A model generated the notes under the pieces. That model was given only the letters and a program-made list of their open reading frames with translations. It was not told where the DNA came from and ran no database searches. A stretch of 64,000 nt of DNA from an uncultured Roseobacter sp. (lineage in GTDB: Bacteria; Pseudomonadota; Alphaproteobacteria; Rhodobacterales; Rhodobacteraceae), in NCBI RefSeq assembly GCF_947495025.1, contig NZ_CANLXG010000001.1, forward strand, positions 62,001-126,000. The letters are read 5' to 3'. Shown piece after piece: positions 56,388-64,000 of the stretch (position 1 is its first letter; the number at the start of each line of letters is the position of its first letter). The translations under genes were made by a program, and so were the position numbers.

Positions 56388-56798
56388 ATGGAAGACGTTT
56401 ATGCATACAGGCTTCAGGGTCGTCGCGCGGTCGTGTGGATCGCCAGCATCCTGATGGTGCTGATGCTGACCATCGCGGCCACGCAGAACGCGCCCTGGTA
56501 TATCTGGGTCATCTGGGTGCCTGTTGCCGCGTTTTTACTGAATGAACTGATAAAAAACCCGGTGCGCGGGCTGCGTCTGACCCGTGATACGCTCATTCTT
56601 TCGCCCTGGCAGCGCCCGCGTGAAGTAGCACTGGCGGATATCAGACAGGTGGTGTTCATCGAATGGAGCGACAGCACCGACATGGAAGTGCACATGCGGT
56701 CGGGTGATGTCATCCGCGTTTTCAGCGGCGACATTCCGCCACGCGGAACATTCATTGCGCAACTTGTTGCTCTTGGGGTGAAGGTGACAGAACGCTAG
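56388..56798 (+). CDS. membrane protein with a small PH-like domain
   Basis: The 136-residue protein has two hydrophobic helices (about 15-31 and 36-52) followed by a polar, strand-rich domain (58-136) that begins GLRLTRDTLILSPWQRPREVALADIRQV, a layout of small bacterial PH-like proteins. The function is unknown. The stop shares a CTAG tetranucleotide with the convergent mazG stop. Confidence 0.6.
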   Translation: MEDVYAYRLQGRRAVVWIASILMVLMLTIAATQNAPWYIWVIWVPVAAFLLNELIKNPVRGLRLTRDTLILSPWQRPREVALADIRQVVFIEWSDSTDMEVHMRSGDVIRVFSGDIPPRGTFIAQLVALGVKVTER

Positions 56799-57610
56799 GA
56801 CCGGCGCTCGGCGGCCTTTACCGCGTTCCACAGCGCATCCATCTCTGCCAGATCGCTTTCGGCAGGCGTTTTGCCAATGTCCGCAAGCCGCGCCTCTACG
56901 CCCCGGAACCGGCGGATAAATTTCGCGTTTGCAGCGCGCAGGGCGGCCTCCGGGTCCAGTCCGAGGTGCCGACCCAGATTGGCCATGACGAACAGCAGAT
57001 CTCCGAATTCCTCTTCGATCTCCGCCTGGCTGAGGCTGTCGCGTGCTTCCACCAGTTCTGCCGCCTCTTCGGTGATTTTATCCATCACCTCATCTGTCGA
57101 GGGCCAGTCAAAACCGACCCGGGCGGCGCGCTTCTGAAGCTTCAGCGCGCGCAGGAGGGCAGGCAGGCCGGTGGCGACACCGTCCAGCGTGCCTTTCTGC
57201 TCCTTGCCCGCGCGTTCGGCGGCTTTGATTTTTTCCCAGTCGGCGGTCTGCTGATCGGCGCTTTTGTCGCGGGTTTCATCGCCAAAGACATGCGGGTGCC
57301 GCGCGACCATCTTGTCTGAAATGGCCCGGACCACGCTCTGAAAACTGAAATGTCCGGCCTCTTCGCCCATGGCGGTGTGATAGACAGTCTGAAGCAGCAG
57401 GTCGCCCAGTTCGCCCTCCAGTTCCGGCCAGTCGCGGCGCTCAATCGCATCGGCGACCTCATAGGCCTCCTCGATCGTGTAGGGCGCGATGCTGTCGAAA
57501 TCCTGCTCGATATCCCAGGGGCATCCGGTGACCGGGTCGCGCAGACGCCTCATTATTTCCAGCAGACGTTCGATTCCCGCATTGGTGTCATTGATCAGGT
57601 CTTCTGCCAT
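56795..57610 (-). CDS. mazG: nucleoside triphosphate pyrophosphohydrolase MazG
   Basis: The 271-residue house-cleaning enzyme hydrolyses NTPs to NMP and pyrophosphate. It has CPWDIEQDFDSIAPYTIEEAYEVADAI and EGELGDLLLQTVYHT in the first MazG domain, and EEFGDLLFVMANLGRHLG in the second. The frame extends 72 codons further upstream but the ATG at 57610 gives the family start. The M20 hydrolase gene diverges 63 bases away. Confidence 0.92.
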   Translation of the reverse strand: MAEDLINDTNAGIERLLEIMRRLRDPVTGCPWDIEQDFDSIAPYTIEEAYEVADAIERRDWPELEGELGDLLLQTVYHTAMGEEAGHFSFQSVVRAISDKMVARHPHVFGDETRDKSADQQTADWEKIKAAERAGKEQKGTLDGVATGLPALLRALKLQKRAARVGFDWPSTDEVMDKITEEAAELVEARDSLSQAEIEEEFGDLLFVMANLGRHLGLDPEAALRAANAKFIRRFRGVEARLADIGKTPAESDLAEMDALWNAVKAAERRS

Positions 57611-57673
57611 TGCAGCGCGCGCCTCTTCGGTGTCTGATGCACCTGACTGATTTTTCGCTGAGGAGTCTACCCC

Positions 57674-58843
57674 ATGCCCGTCGTAAACCGAATTGCTGCC
57701 ATGAAGGAAGAGATCACGGCCTGGCGACAGCACCTGCACACGATCCCTGAACTGGGACGCGATTGCCACAAGACAGCGGCATTTGTGGCAGAACGGCTGC
57801 GCGAATTCGGTGTGGACGAGATCCACGAAGGGTTTGCAACAACAGGGATCGTGGCGATCATCAACGGACAGGGCGAGGGGCCGACGATCGGGTTGCGCGC
57901 GGACATGGACGCCTTGCCCATGGAGGAAACTGCACCTCTGGAATATGCCTCAACGCATCCGGGGAAAATGCATGCCTGCGGGCACGACGGACACACCGCA
58001 ATGTTGCTGGGGGCGGCAAAATACCTCGCTGAGACGCGGAAATTTTCGGGACGTGTTGCGCTGATTTTTCAGCCTGACGAAGAAGATACGGGCGGCGGCG
58101 AGGCCATGGTGCAGGAAGGTGTGATGGACAAATTCGACATCGGACAGGTCTATGCGATCCATAACAGCCCGGTGAACAAAGCAGGGACCTTTTCGCTCAA
58201 TCCCGGGCCGATCATGGCGGCGGCTGATGAGTTTTCGATCCATATAACCGGTGTCGGGGGCCACGCGGCCCGGCCGCACGCCTGTGTTGATCCTGTTGTG
58301 GCGGGCTGTGCCATGGTTCAGGCGCTGCAGAGTATCGTCAGCCGCAACAGCGATCCGATGGAACAGCTGGTAATTTCAGTCACTCAGATCCACTCGGGTA
58401 CTGCACATAACGTCATTCCGGAAAGCTGCATGATCAACGGCACGGTACGCACATTTAACAAAGACGTGCAGGCCATGGCCGTGAAACGGATCAGGGAGAT
58501 CATGGCCGGGCAGGCGGCTTCTTACGGTGTGACTGCCGAGCTTGATTACAAATACGGCTATCCGCCAACGATCAACCGGCCTGACAACGCGGCATTTGCG
58601 GCCGAAGTGGCCAGCGAGATCGCGGGCGAGGATGCCGTCGATTCCAATGTCACGCCGGTGATGGGTGCCGAGGATTTTGCCTATATGCTCGAAGCGCGCC
58701 CGGGTGCCTATCTCTTCCTGGGCCAGGGAGAGGGGCCGATGTGCCATCATCCGCAGTACAATTTCAACGACGAGATCGGACCGGTCGGCGCATCGTTCTT
58801 TGCGCGGATCGTGGAACGTGCGCAGCCGGTGGCCGGATCCTGA
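57674..58843 (+). CDS. M20-family amidohydrolase (hippurate/N-acyl amino acid type)
   Basis: The 389-residue metallohydrolase has GLRADMDALPMEE, the metal-site MHACGHDGHTAMLLGAAKYL and a later VGGHAARPHACVDP in the lid domain. It matches carboxypeptidase Ss1/IAA-amidohydrolase relatives that remove an acyl group from amino acids. The substrate is unknown. It is directly followed (4 bases) by two ureohydrolase genes, which suggests a pathway on an N-substituted guanidino or amino compound. Confidence 0.87.
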   Translation: MPVVNRIAAMKEEITAWRQHLHTIPELGRDCHKTAAFVAERLREFGVDEIHEGFATTGIVAIINGQGEGPTIGLRADMDALPMEETAPLEYASTHPGKMHACGHDGHTAMLLGAAKYLAETRKFSGRVALIFQPDEEDTGGGEAMVQEGVMDKFDIGQVYAIHNSPVNKAGTFSLNPGPIMAAADEFSIHITGVGGHAARPHACVDPVVAGCAMVQALQSIVSRNSDPMEQLVISVTQIHSGTAHNVIPESCMINGTVRTFNKDVQAMAVKRIREIMAGQAASYGVTAELDYKYGYPPTINRPDNAAFAAEVASEIAGEDAVDSNVTPVMGAEDFAYMLEARPGAYLFLGQGEGPMCHHPQYNFNDEIGPVGASFFARIVERAQPVAGS

Positions 58844-58847
58844 AGAC

Positions 58848-59816
58848 ATGGCACTGGAAGACGCAAAGAACCAGATCGATCACGCCTTCACGCGCGACGA
58901 TCTGAAGGGCAACAGTTTCGAGCTGACCTTTGCCGGGGCGACATCGTTTCTGCGGCGCAGATACACCAAAGACCTGACCGGGGTAGATATCGCGGTAACA
59001 GGGGTCCCGTTTGATCAGGCCGTGACAAACCGGACGGGCACCCGGCTTGGTCCGCGCGCGATCCGCGAGGCCTCTGCACTGCAGGCACCCGATGCGCCCT
59101 ATGGCTGGCCCTTTGATGTGATGCAGGAGTTTGCCATAGTGGACTATGGCGATCTCGCCTTTGACTATGCCAATGTGCCGGCCTTTCCGGCGGCGCTGAC
59201 CGATCACATACGGGGTATCCTGGCCCATAACGTACCCACCGTTGTTCTGGGCGGAGACCATTACATCACTTTTCCGGTCCTCAGGGCCTATGCGGAGAAA
59301 TACGGGCCCATCAGCCTTTTGCAGTTTGATGCCCATACAGACACCTGGCCGGACGATGACATGGACCGCGTGGATCACGGCACGATGTTCTACAAAGCCG
59401 TGAAGTCGGGCATTATTGATCCCGCCACATCTGTGCAGGTCGGCATCCGGACGACCAACGAGGATACACTGGGCGTAACCGTGATCGACGCGCGCGAAGT
59501 GCATGAGCAGGGGCCGGTGGCCACTGTCGCGCGCATCCGTGAGATCCTGGGCGACAGGCCGACCTATCTGACGTTTGACATCGACGCGCTGGACCCGGCC
59601 TATGCGCCGGGTACAGGTACGCCGGTCTGGGGGGGGCTGACATCGGCGCAGGCCGCATCCATGCTGCGGGACCTCGCGGGGATCAATATTGTCGGCGGCG
59701 ATGTCGTCGAAGTGTCGCCGCCGTTTGATACCACAGGCGCAACCGCGATTGCCGGTGCGCATGTTGCGACAGAGATCCTCTGCCTGCTGGGCTGGAAACT
59801 GCGGGGAGGCGCGTGA
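58848..59816 (+). CDS. speB: ureohydrolase, agmatinase family, first copy
   Basis: The 322-residue arginase-fold enzyme has the manganese ligands in GGDHY, FDAHTDTW and TFDIDALDPAYAPGTGTP. The position after GGDH is Tyr instead of the common Ser, so the substrate pocket may differ from agmatinase. It cleaves a guanidino compound to urea and an amine. It starts 5 bases after the M20 gene and its stop overlaps the next start (TGATG). Confidence 0.85.
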   Translation: MALEDAKNQIDHAFTRDDLKGNSFELTFAGATSFLRRRYTKDLTGVDIAVTGVPFDQAVTNRTGTRLGPRAIREASALQAPDAPYGWPFDVMQEFAIVDYGDLAFDYANVPAFPAALTDHIRGILAHNVPTVVLGGDHYITFPVLRAYAEKYGPISLLQFDAHTDTWPDDDMDRVDHGTMFYKAVKSGIIDPATSVQVGIRTTNEDTLGVTVIDAREVHEQGPVATVARIREILGDRPTYLTFDIDALDPAYAPGTGTPVWGGLTSAQAASMLRDLAGINIVGGDVVEVSPPFDTTGATAIAGAHVATEILCLLGWKLRGGA

Positions 59817-60766
59817 TGACGGACAAGAACCAGCCAATCAGCGGCAATGATCTTGCGCGTTTTTCGGGCCCGAACAGTTTCATGCGCCTGCCGATGGTCA
59901 ACGACCTGAAGGGTCTCGATGTTGCCGTCCTCGGTATTCCGATGGACATCGGAACTTCCTGGCGGTCCGGTACGCGCTTTGGCCCCAAACAGGTGCGGGC
60001 AGAAAGTGCGATGATCCGGCCCTACAATATGGGAACAGGTGCCGCGCCGTTTGACAGCCTGCAGGTGGCCGATATCGGTGATCTGGCAATCAACACGTTT
60101 TCTCTCAGCGAAAGCCTGAAGATTATCCAGTCCAGCTATGAGGCTATTCTGAACTATGACGCCATGCCGATGGCGATCGGTGGCGACCATTCCATTACGC
60201 TGCCGATCCTGCGCGCGATGCACAAACGCCACGGACCGATGGCGCTGGTGCATGTAGATGCCCATGCGGATGTGAACGAAGACATGTTCGGCGAGCGTGA
60301 GACCCATGGCACGGTGTTCCGCCGGGCTTACGAGGAAGGTCTGATAGATCCTCACAAGACCTATCAGATCGGGTTGCGCGGGTCTGGCTACACGGCGGAC
60401 GATTTCAAAGAGGCACAGGGCTGGGGCTTTCAGCAGTTTCCGGCGCGCGAGCTCTGGCACCGCAGTCTGAGCACCCTGGGCGGTGAGATCCGCCGCGACA
60501 TCGGCACCGAAATGCCCGTCTATGTCTCTTATGATATCGACAGTCTTGATCCCGCCTATGCGCCGGGAACGGGCACGCCCGAAATTGGTGGTCTGACGAC
60601 GCCTCAGGCTATGGAGCTTATTGCGGGTCTGAAGGGTCTGAAGATCGTGGGCTGCGATCTGGTCGAAGTTTCACCGCCCTACGACACGTCCGGGAACACC
60701 GCGCTGACAGGAGCCAACATTCTGTTTGAGCTGCTCTGTGTTCTGCCGGGCGTAAAATTCCGCTGA
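59816..60766 (+). CDS. speB: ureohydrolase, agmatinase family, second copy
   Basis: The 316-residue enzyme has the standard GGDHS, VDAHADVNE and YDIDSLDPAYAPGTGTP manganese-binding motifs. It is a diverged paralogue of the preceding gene and overlaps its stop, so the two probably act in one operon and may form a hetero-oligomer. Alternative substrates within the family include guanidinobutyrate, guanidinopropionate and guanidine. I cannot decide from sequence. Confidence 0.87.
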   Translation: MTDKNQPISGNDLARFSGPNSFMRLPMVNDLKGLDVAVLGIPMDIGTSWRSGTRFGPKQVRAESAMIRPYNMGTGAAPFDSLQVADIGDLAINTFSLSESLKIIQSSYEAILNYDAMPMAIGGDHSITLPILRAMHKRHGPMALVHVDAHADVNEDMFGERETHGTVFRRAYEEGLIDPHKTYQIGLRGSGYTADDFKEAQGWGFQQFPARELWHRSLSTLGGEIRRDIGTEMPVYVSYDIDSLDPAYAPGTGTPEIGGLTTPQAMELIAGLKGLKIVGCDLVEVSPPYDTSGNTALTGANILFELLCVLPGVKFR

Positions 60767-60789
60767 ACGGCACTGACAGGGAGCGGCAT

Positions 60790-61191
60790 ATGCGTATCAT
60801 TCTGGGGGGCGTGCTGTGTCTGCTGCTGGCGGTCATGGTGGCCGTCCGTCTCGCCCCTGATGACCCGGCGCGCTGGCATCAGCCTGTCGCGTCAGACAGC
60901 GACCAGGATATGCCCGGTGGTGCCATCCGGGTCATTCCGGCCGAACCTGACGCACTGGCGCAGGCCGACGTTTATCTGCAGACGCTGCCACGTACCACAA
61001 GACTGGCAGGGTCCGCAGAGGAAGGCATGGTTACGTACGTCACCCGGTCGCGGGTATTCGGGTTTCCCGACTACACAACGCTGCAGTACAACAACGGCAC
61101 GCTCCGGGCATACGCGCGGCTGCGGTTCGGTGTGTCAGATCTGGGGGTAAACCGCGGTCGACTGGAGCAGCTTCTGGCCGCCATCCAGTGA
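60790..61191 (+). CDS. DUF1499 family protein
   Basis: The 133-residue protein starts with one hydrophobic segment (MRIILGGVLCLLLAVMVAV) followed by the DUF1499 core with TYVTRSRVFGFPDYTTLQY and a late SRFG-like [18 protein letters not shown]. Such proteins are membrane-attached or secreted with no known role. The last 57 bases overlap, in antisense, the 3' end of the next gene. Confidence 0.8.
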   Translation: MRIILGGVLCLLLAVMVAVRLAPDDPARWHQPVASDSDQDMPGGAIRVIPAEPDALAQADVYLQTLPRTTRLAGSAEEGMVTYVTRSRVFGFPDYTTLQYNNGTLRAYARLRFGVSDLGVNRGRLEQLLAAIQ

Positions 61192-61422
61192 CGACGACAG
61201 ACAGCCCTGTTCCACTTCGCGCCACATCGGCACATTCAGTGACATCTGGCACTGCGCCATGAACATCCGCCCGTCGACCTGCATACAGATCGTCTGTCCA
61301 AGCTCAATGCGCGCGCCGGAACGATCGGTGCAGTAGCAGTCCACGGTCTTGCCGCTGGGTGAGGTGACATCCGCACCGGCTGGCAGCCCTGCGCAGATCA
61401 GAATGCACAAAAAACGTTTCAT
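61135..61422 (-). CDS. small secreted Cys-rich protein
   Basis: The 95-residue protein has a signal peptide ([17 protein letters not shown]) and a mature part with five cysteines, including [19 protein letters not shown], which suggests two disulfides. I do not recognise a family. The start at 61422 is preferred over the 61467 extension. Its final 19 codons overlap the DUF1499 gene in antisense. Confidence 0.6.
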   Translation of the reverse strand: MKRFLCILICAGLPAGADVTSPSGKTVDCYCTDRSGARIELGQTICMQVDGRMFMAQCQMSLNVPMWREVEQGCLSSSLDGGQKLLQSTAVYPQI

Positions 61423-61484
61423 GCGTTGAGTATAACACGGAGCCACGGCTTGACCAATCCCCCTCAATGTCCGATTGCAGAGGC

Positions 61485-62540
61485 ATGATCCCGTTAGACC
61501 GCCTCGACCAGATTACCGCCCGTTTCCAGTATCTGGAGGCTGCAATGGCGGATGGCACCACGGGGGCAGACATCGCAGATCTGGGCCGCGAATACTCTGA
61601 ACTGCGTCCGGTGGTCGCGCAGATTGAAGCGTACAGACAGTTGCTGAGCGATCTGGCGGACGCCGAAGAGATGCTGGCTGACGCCGATATGGCTGAACTG
61701 GCCCGGGAAGAAATCCCAAAGCTCAGAGCGGCCATCCCGGAGGCCGAGGTGGCCCTGCAGCTCGCATTGCTGCCGCGTGACAAAGCGGATGCAAAACCGG
61801 CGATGCTGGAAATCCGGCCGGGAACCGGTGGTGATGAGGCAGCGCTGTTTGCCGGCGATCTGATGCGCATGTATCAGCGATATGCCGAAGCTCAGGGGTG
61901 GGCTTTTGACATCATCGAACTGCAGGAGACCGAGCTGGGCGGTGTTAAGGAAATGGTTGCCCACATCCGCGGCCAGGATGTTTTTGCAAGGCTGAAGTTC
62001 GAGAGCGGAGTGCACCGGGTCCAGCGGGTGCCCAGTACGGAAAGTGGTGGGCGCATCCATACCTCGGCGGCGACGGTAGCCGTGCTGCCCGAGGCCGAGG
62101 ATGTGGATATCCGGATAGATCCCGGTGATCTGCGGATCGACACGATGCGGGCCTCAGGGTCGGGAGGGCAGCACGTGAACACAACGGATTCAGCTGTGCG
62201 CATCACGCATCTGCCGACCGGTATCATGGTGACCAGCTCCGAAAAGTCCCAGCACCGCAACCGCGACAAGGCGATGCAGGTGCTCAAGGCGCGGCTCTAT
62301 GATCTGGAACGCACCCGCGCCGACAGCGAGCGCTCTGCGGACCGCGCATCCCAGGTCGGGTCCGGTGACAGGTCCGAGCGTATCCGCACCTACAATTTTC
62401 CACAGGGCCGGATGACGGATCACCGCATCAATCTGACGCTCTACAGGCTGGATGCGGTTATGCAGGGTGACCTGAACGAGATCATCGACGCTCTGACAGC
62501 CGATGCTCAGGCGCGGCTGCTGGCGGAGATGGGCACGTGA
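61485..62540 (+). CDS. prfA: peptide chain release factor 1
   Basis: The 351-residue factor reads UAA and UAG and triggers peptide release. It contains the GGQ motif in [10 protein letters not shown] and the PxT-type stop-codon region around [16 protein letters not shown] at 61485 is the family start ([10 protein letters not shown]); the in-frame ATG at 61467 adds six residues. prmC, which methylates the GGQ glutamine, overlaps the stop by 4 bases (GTGA). Confidence 0.94.
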   Translation: MIPLDRLDQITARFQYLEAAMADGTTGADIADLGREYSELRPVVAQIEAYRQLLSDLADAEEMLADADMAELAREEIPKLRAAIPEAEVALQLALLPRDKADAKPAMLEIRPGTGGDEAALFAGDLMRMYQRYAEAQGWAFDIIELQETELGGVKEMVAHIRGQDVFARLKFESGVHRVQRVPSTESGGRIHTSAATVAVLPEAEDVDIRIDPGDLRIDTMRASGSGGQHVNTTDSAVRITHLPTGIMVTSSEKSQHRNRDKAMQVLKARLYDLERTRADSERSADRASQVGSGDRSERIRTYNFPQGRMTDHRINLTLYRLDAVMQGDLNEIIDALTADAQARLLAEMGT

Positions 62541-63373
62541 CGACAGCCGCCGAAGCTATGGTCACTGCCGTAGCGCGTCTGCGGGCGGCCGGCGTGCCGG
62601 ATCCTGCGCGGGATGCACGGCTCCTGCTGGCGCATGCAGCACAGGTGGACGCCGCAAGGGTGACCCTGATTGCGCCCGAAGACATCGCGCCCGAGATTGC
62701 GGAACGCTACGAAAACCTGATCGCACTGCGCGCTGTTCGTGTGCCTGTCTCGCAGCTGATTGGTGCGCGCGAATTCTATGGGCGCAGCTTTGCGATCAGC
62801 AGGGATGTCCTTGACCCCAGACCCGAAACCGAAAGCCTGATTGAAAGCGCGCTTGCTGCACCGTTTGAGCGTGTCCTCGATCTTGGTACAGGCTCAGGCT
62901 GTATCATGGGAACGCTGCTGGCCGAGCGGCCCGCTGCGACGGGCGTGGCGGTGGATCTGAGCGAGGCCGCCTGCCTGCAGGCCAGTGCCAACCTGGTCCG
63001 GCTTGGCGTTGCAGATCGTGCGCAGGTGATGCAGTCCGACTGGTTTGACAGGGTGGAGGGACGGTTTGATCTTATCGTGTCCAATCCGCCTTATCTGGCG
63101 CGCAGCGAAATGACTGACGTACAACCGGAACTCAGCCGGTTTGAGCCGCGTATGGCGCTGACTGATGAGGGTGACGGATTGAGTGTGTACCGACTGCTCG
63201 CGACACAGGCGCAGCAGTACCTGAGCGCCGAAGGGCGTGTGCTGGTCGAAACCGGGTGGCAGCAGGGTGCCTCAGTTGCGGGAATTTTCGGCGCGCAGGG
63301 ATGGGCCGAAGTGGCGATTCTCCCTGATCTTGGCGGACATGACCGGGTGGTTTCGGCCGCCAAACCCGGGTGA
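62537..63373 (+). CDS. prmC: release factor glutamine methyltransferase
   Basis: The 278-residue SAM enzyme methylates the glutamine of the GGQ motif in release factors. It shows [11 protein letters not shown], the SAM-binding [13 protein letters not shown] and the catalytic SNPPYL. GTG at 62537 overlaps the prfA stop, the standard partner arrangement. A Gly-rich N-terminal helical domain precedes the catalytic part. Confidence 0.93.
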   Translation: MTTAAEAMVTAVARLRAAGVPDPARDARLLLAHAAQVDAARVTLIAPEDIAPEIAERYENLIALRAVRVPVSQLIGAREFYGRSFAISRDVLDPRPETESLIESALAAPFERVLDLGTGSGCIMGTLLAERPAATGVAVDLSEAACLQASANLVRLGVADRAQVMQSDWFDRVEGRFDLIVSNPPYLARSEMTDVQPELSRFEPRMALTDEGDGLSVYRLLATQAQQYLSAEGRVLVETGWQQGASVAGIFGAQGWAEVAILPDLGGHDRVVSAAKPG

Positions 63374-63598
63374 ATTGACCTGAAAAGACACGAAAATCTG
63401 CAGAATATGCGTTTAATCCGGTAATACCCCTTGCGGCAATGGGTGAGCCGTGCTTATTCCTAGGGTGTTGCAGCGGTGGATATGCCCACAGGCATGGTCC
63501 CGCGCGGCATTATGCCCAACATATCGAATTCCGGTTCCTAAAGACGCGCAGCGCGTAACCGGTCCTACGATCAACAGCACGAAGGCTGAGACAGCTTC

Positions 63599-64000
63599 AT
63601 GAAATCATCGAGATCCCGGTCCCGCTCGAAGAGCAACCGTAACCGGTCGAATAACAATCAGGGCGGCAACGTCGTCAACCGTGTGTTCGACAGCTCGGGC
63701 CCTGAGGGCAAGGTACGCGGCACCCCGCAGCAGATTATTGAAAAATACAATCAGCTTGCGCGCGATGCGCAACTGAGCAACGACCGGGTCGCGGCGGAGA
63801 ACTTTCAGCAGCACGCAGAGCACTACACGCGTATGCTGAGCGAGGCGCAGCGGGAGATTGACGCGCGGCGCGAAGAGCAGGAGCGGCAGAACCGCGAACG
63901 CCAGGCCGAGCGCGACCGCGAACGCGCCGAACGTCAGGAACGCGAAGCTCAGCAACAGCAGAACCAGCAGAACCAGCCGGATCCGCAACCGCAGGACGGC
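63599..64000 (+). CDS. DUF4167 domain protein, 3' end outside the window
   Basis: The visible 134 codons start MKSSRSRSRSKSNRN, an Arg/Ser-rich nucleic-acid-binding-like tail, followed by the DUF4167 region (about 27-75: NRVFDSSGPEGKVRGTPQQIIEKY). A charged coiled coil rich in Arg, Glu and Gln comes next. The frame is open to the window edge, so the C-terminus is missing. The 225-base stretch between prmC and this gene holds no gene I can support. Confidence 0.8.
   Translation, partial: MKSSRSRSRSKSNRNRSNNNQGGNVVNRVFDSSGPEGKVRGTPQQIIEKYNQLARDAQLSNDRVAAENFQQHAEHYTRMLSEAQREIDARREEQERQNRERQAERDRERAERQEREAQQQQNQQNQPDPQPQDG

Overview
The window is a contiguous piece of a high-GC alphaproteobacterial chromosome, most likely from the Roseobacter group (Rhodobacterales). 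The evidence is the gene order yceD-rpmF-plsX-fabH-ihfA-merR, the long (about 360-residue) dCTP deaminase, a zinc-type ribosomal protein L32, olsB next to bamE, the Fur/Mur-type regulator and the general codon usage. No rRNA, insertion sequence, phage gene or CRISPR array was seen. There is one tRNA, tRNA-Pro(GGG).

Layout. 1-3.1 kb: EF-hand protein, an MttB-family corrinoid methyltransferase and an outer-membrane beta-barrel protein. 3.1-9.2 kb: an aminotransferase, then a forward cluster headed by a 12-codon Ile/Cys-rich leader ORF, followed by cysS, cimA, a methyltransferase and an NDUFAF6-like prenyltransferase-fold protein. 9.2-12.5 kb: an MFS carrier diverging from cobK, an AlkA-type glycosylase and an esterase. 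12.7-14.3 kb: a small accessory patch of lower GC with a lipoprotein and a divergent membrane protein/Crp-like regulator pair. 14.4-19.3 kb: membrane-anchored AraC regulator, secreted hydrolase, HNH protein, two envelope proteins and exonuclease III. 19.3-21.1 kb: an AT-rich control region with DnaA-box and CtrA-type motifs, a peptide made of four 11-residue repeats, and an all-helical partner of unknown function. 21.1-28.3 kb: erpA, dgt, argS, a SPOR protein, nagZ, scpA, scpB and a small protein. 28.3-34.3 kb: dcd, tRNA-Pro and the reverse-strand lipid/ribosome cluster from yceD to merR. 34.4-44.4 kb: bamE, olsB, an ABC-F ATPase, a CTERM-tagged metalloprotease, an SDR, tyrS, anmK and oxidoreductases. 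44.4-50.8 kb: eno, a DMT carrier, a GMC oxidoreductase with its small subunit, gloA, a ribbon-helix-helix protein and fur. 50.8-64 kb: a DEAD-box helicase, selO, a nucleoside hydrolase, mazG, an M20 hydrolase with two ureohydrolases, prfA, prmC and the start of a DUF4167 gene that runs off the window.

How the genes work together. Most are housekeeping: translation (cysS, argS, tyrS, prfA, prmC, rpmF), lipids and envelope (plsX, fabH, olsB, bamE, SPOR), wall recycling (nagZ, anmK), chromosome segregation (scpAB) and nucleotide sanitation (dgt, dcd, mazG). The most unusual places are the repeat-peptide locus with its CtrA/DnaA-type promoter, the Ile/Cys leader in front of cysS-cimA, and the 9-bp-arm palindrome in front of the gloA-GMC dehydrogenase operon.
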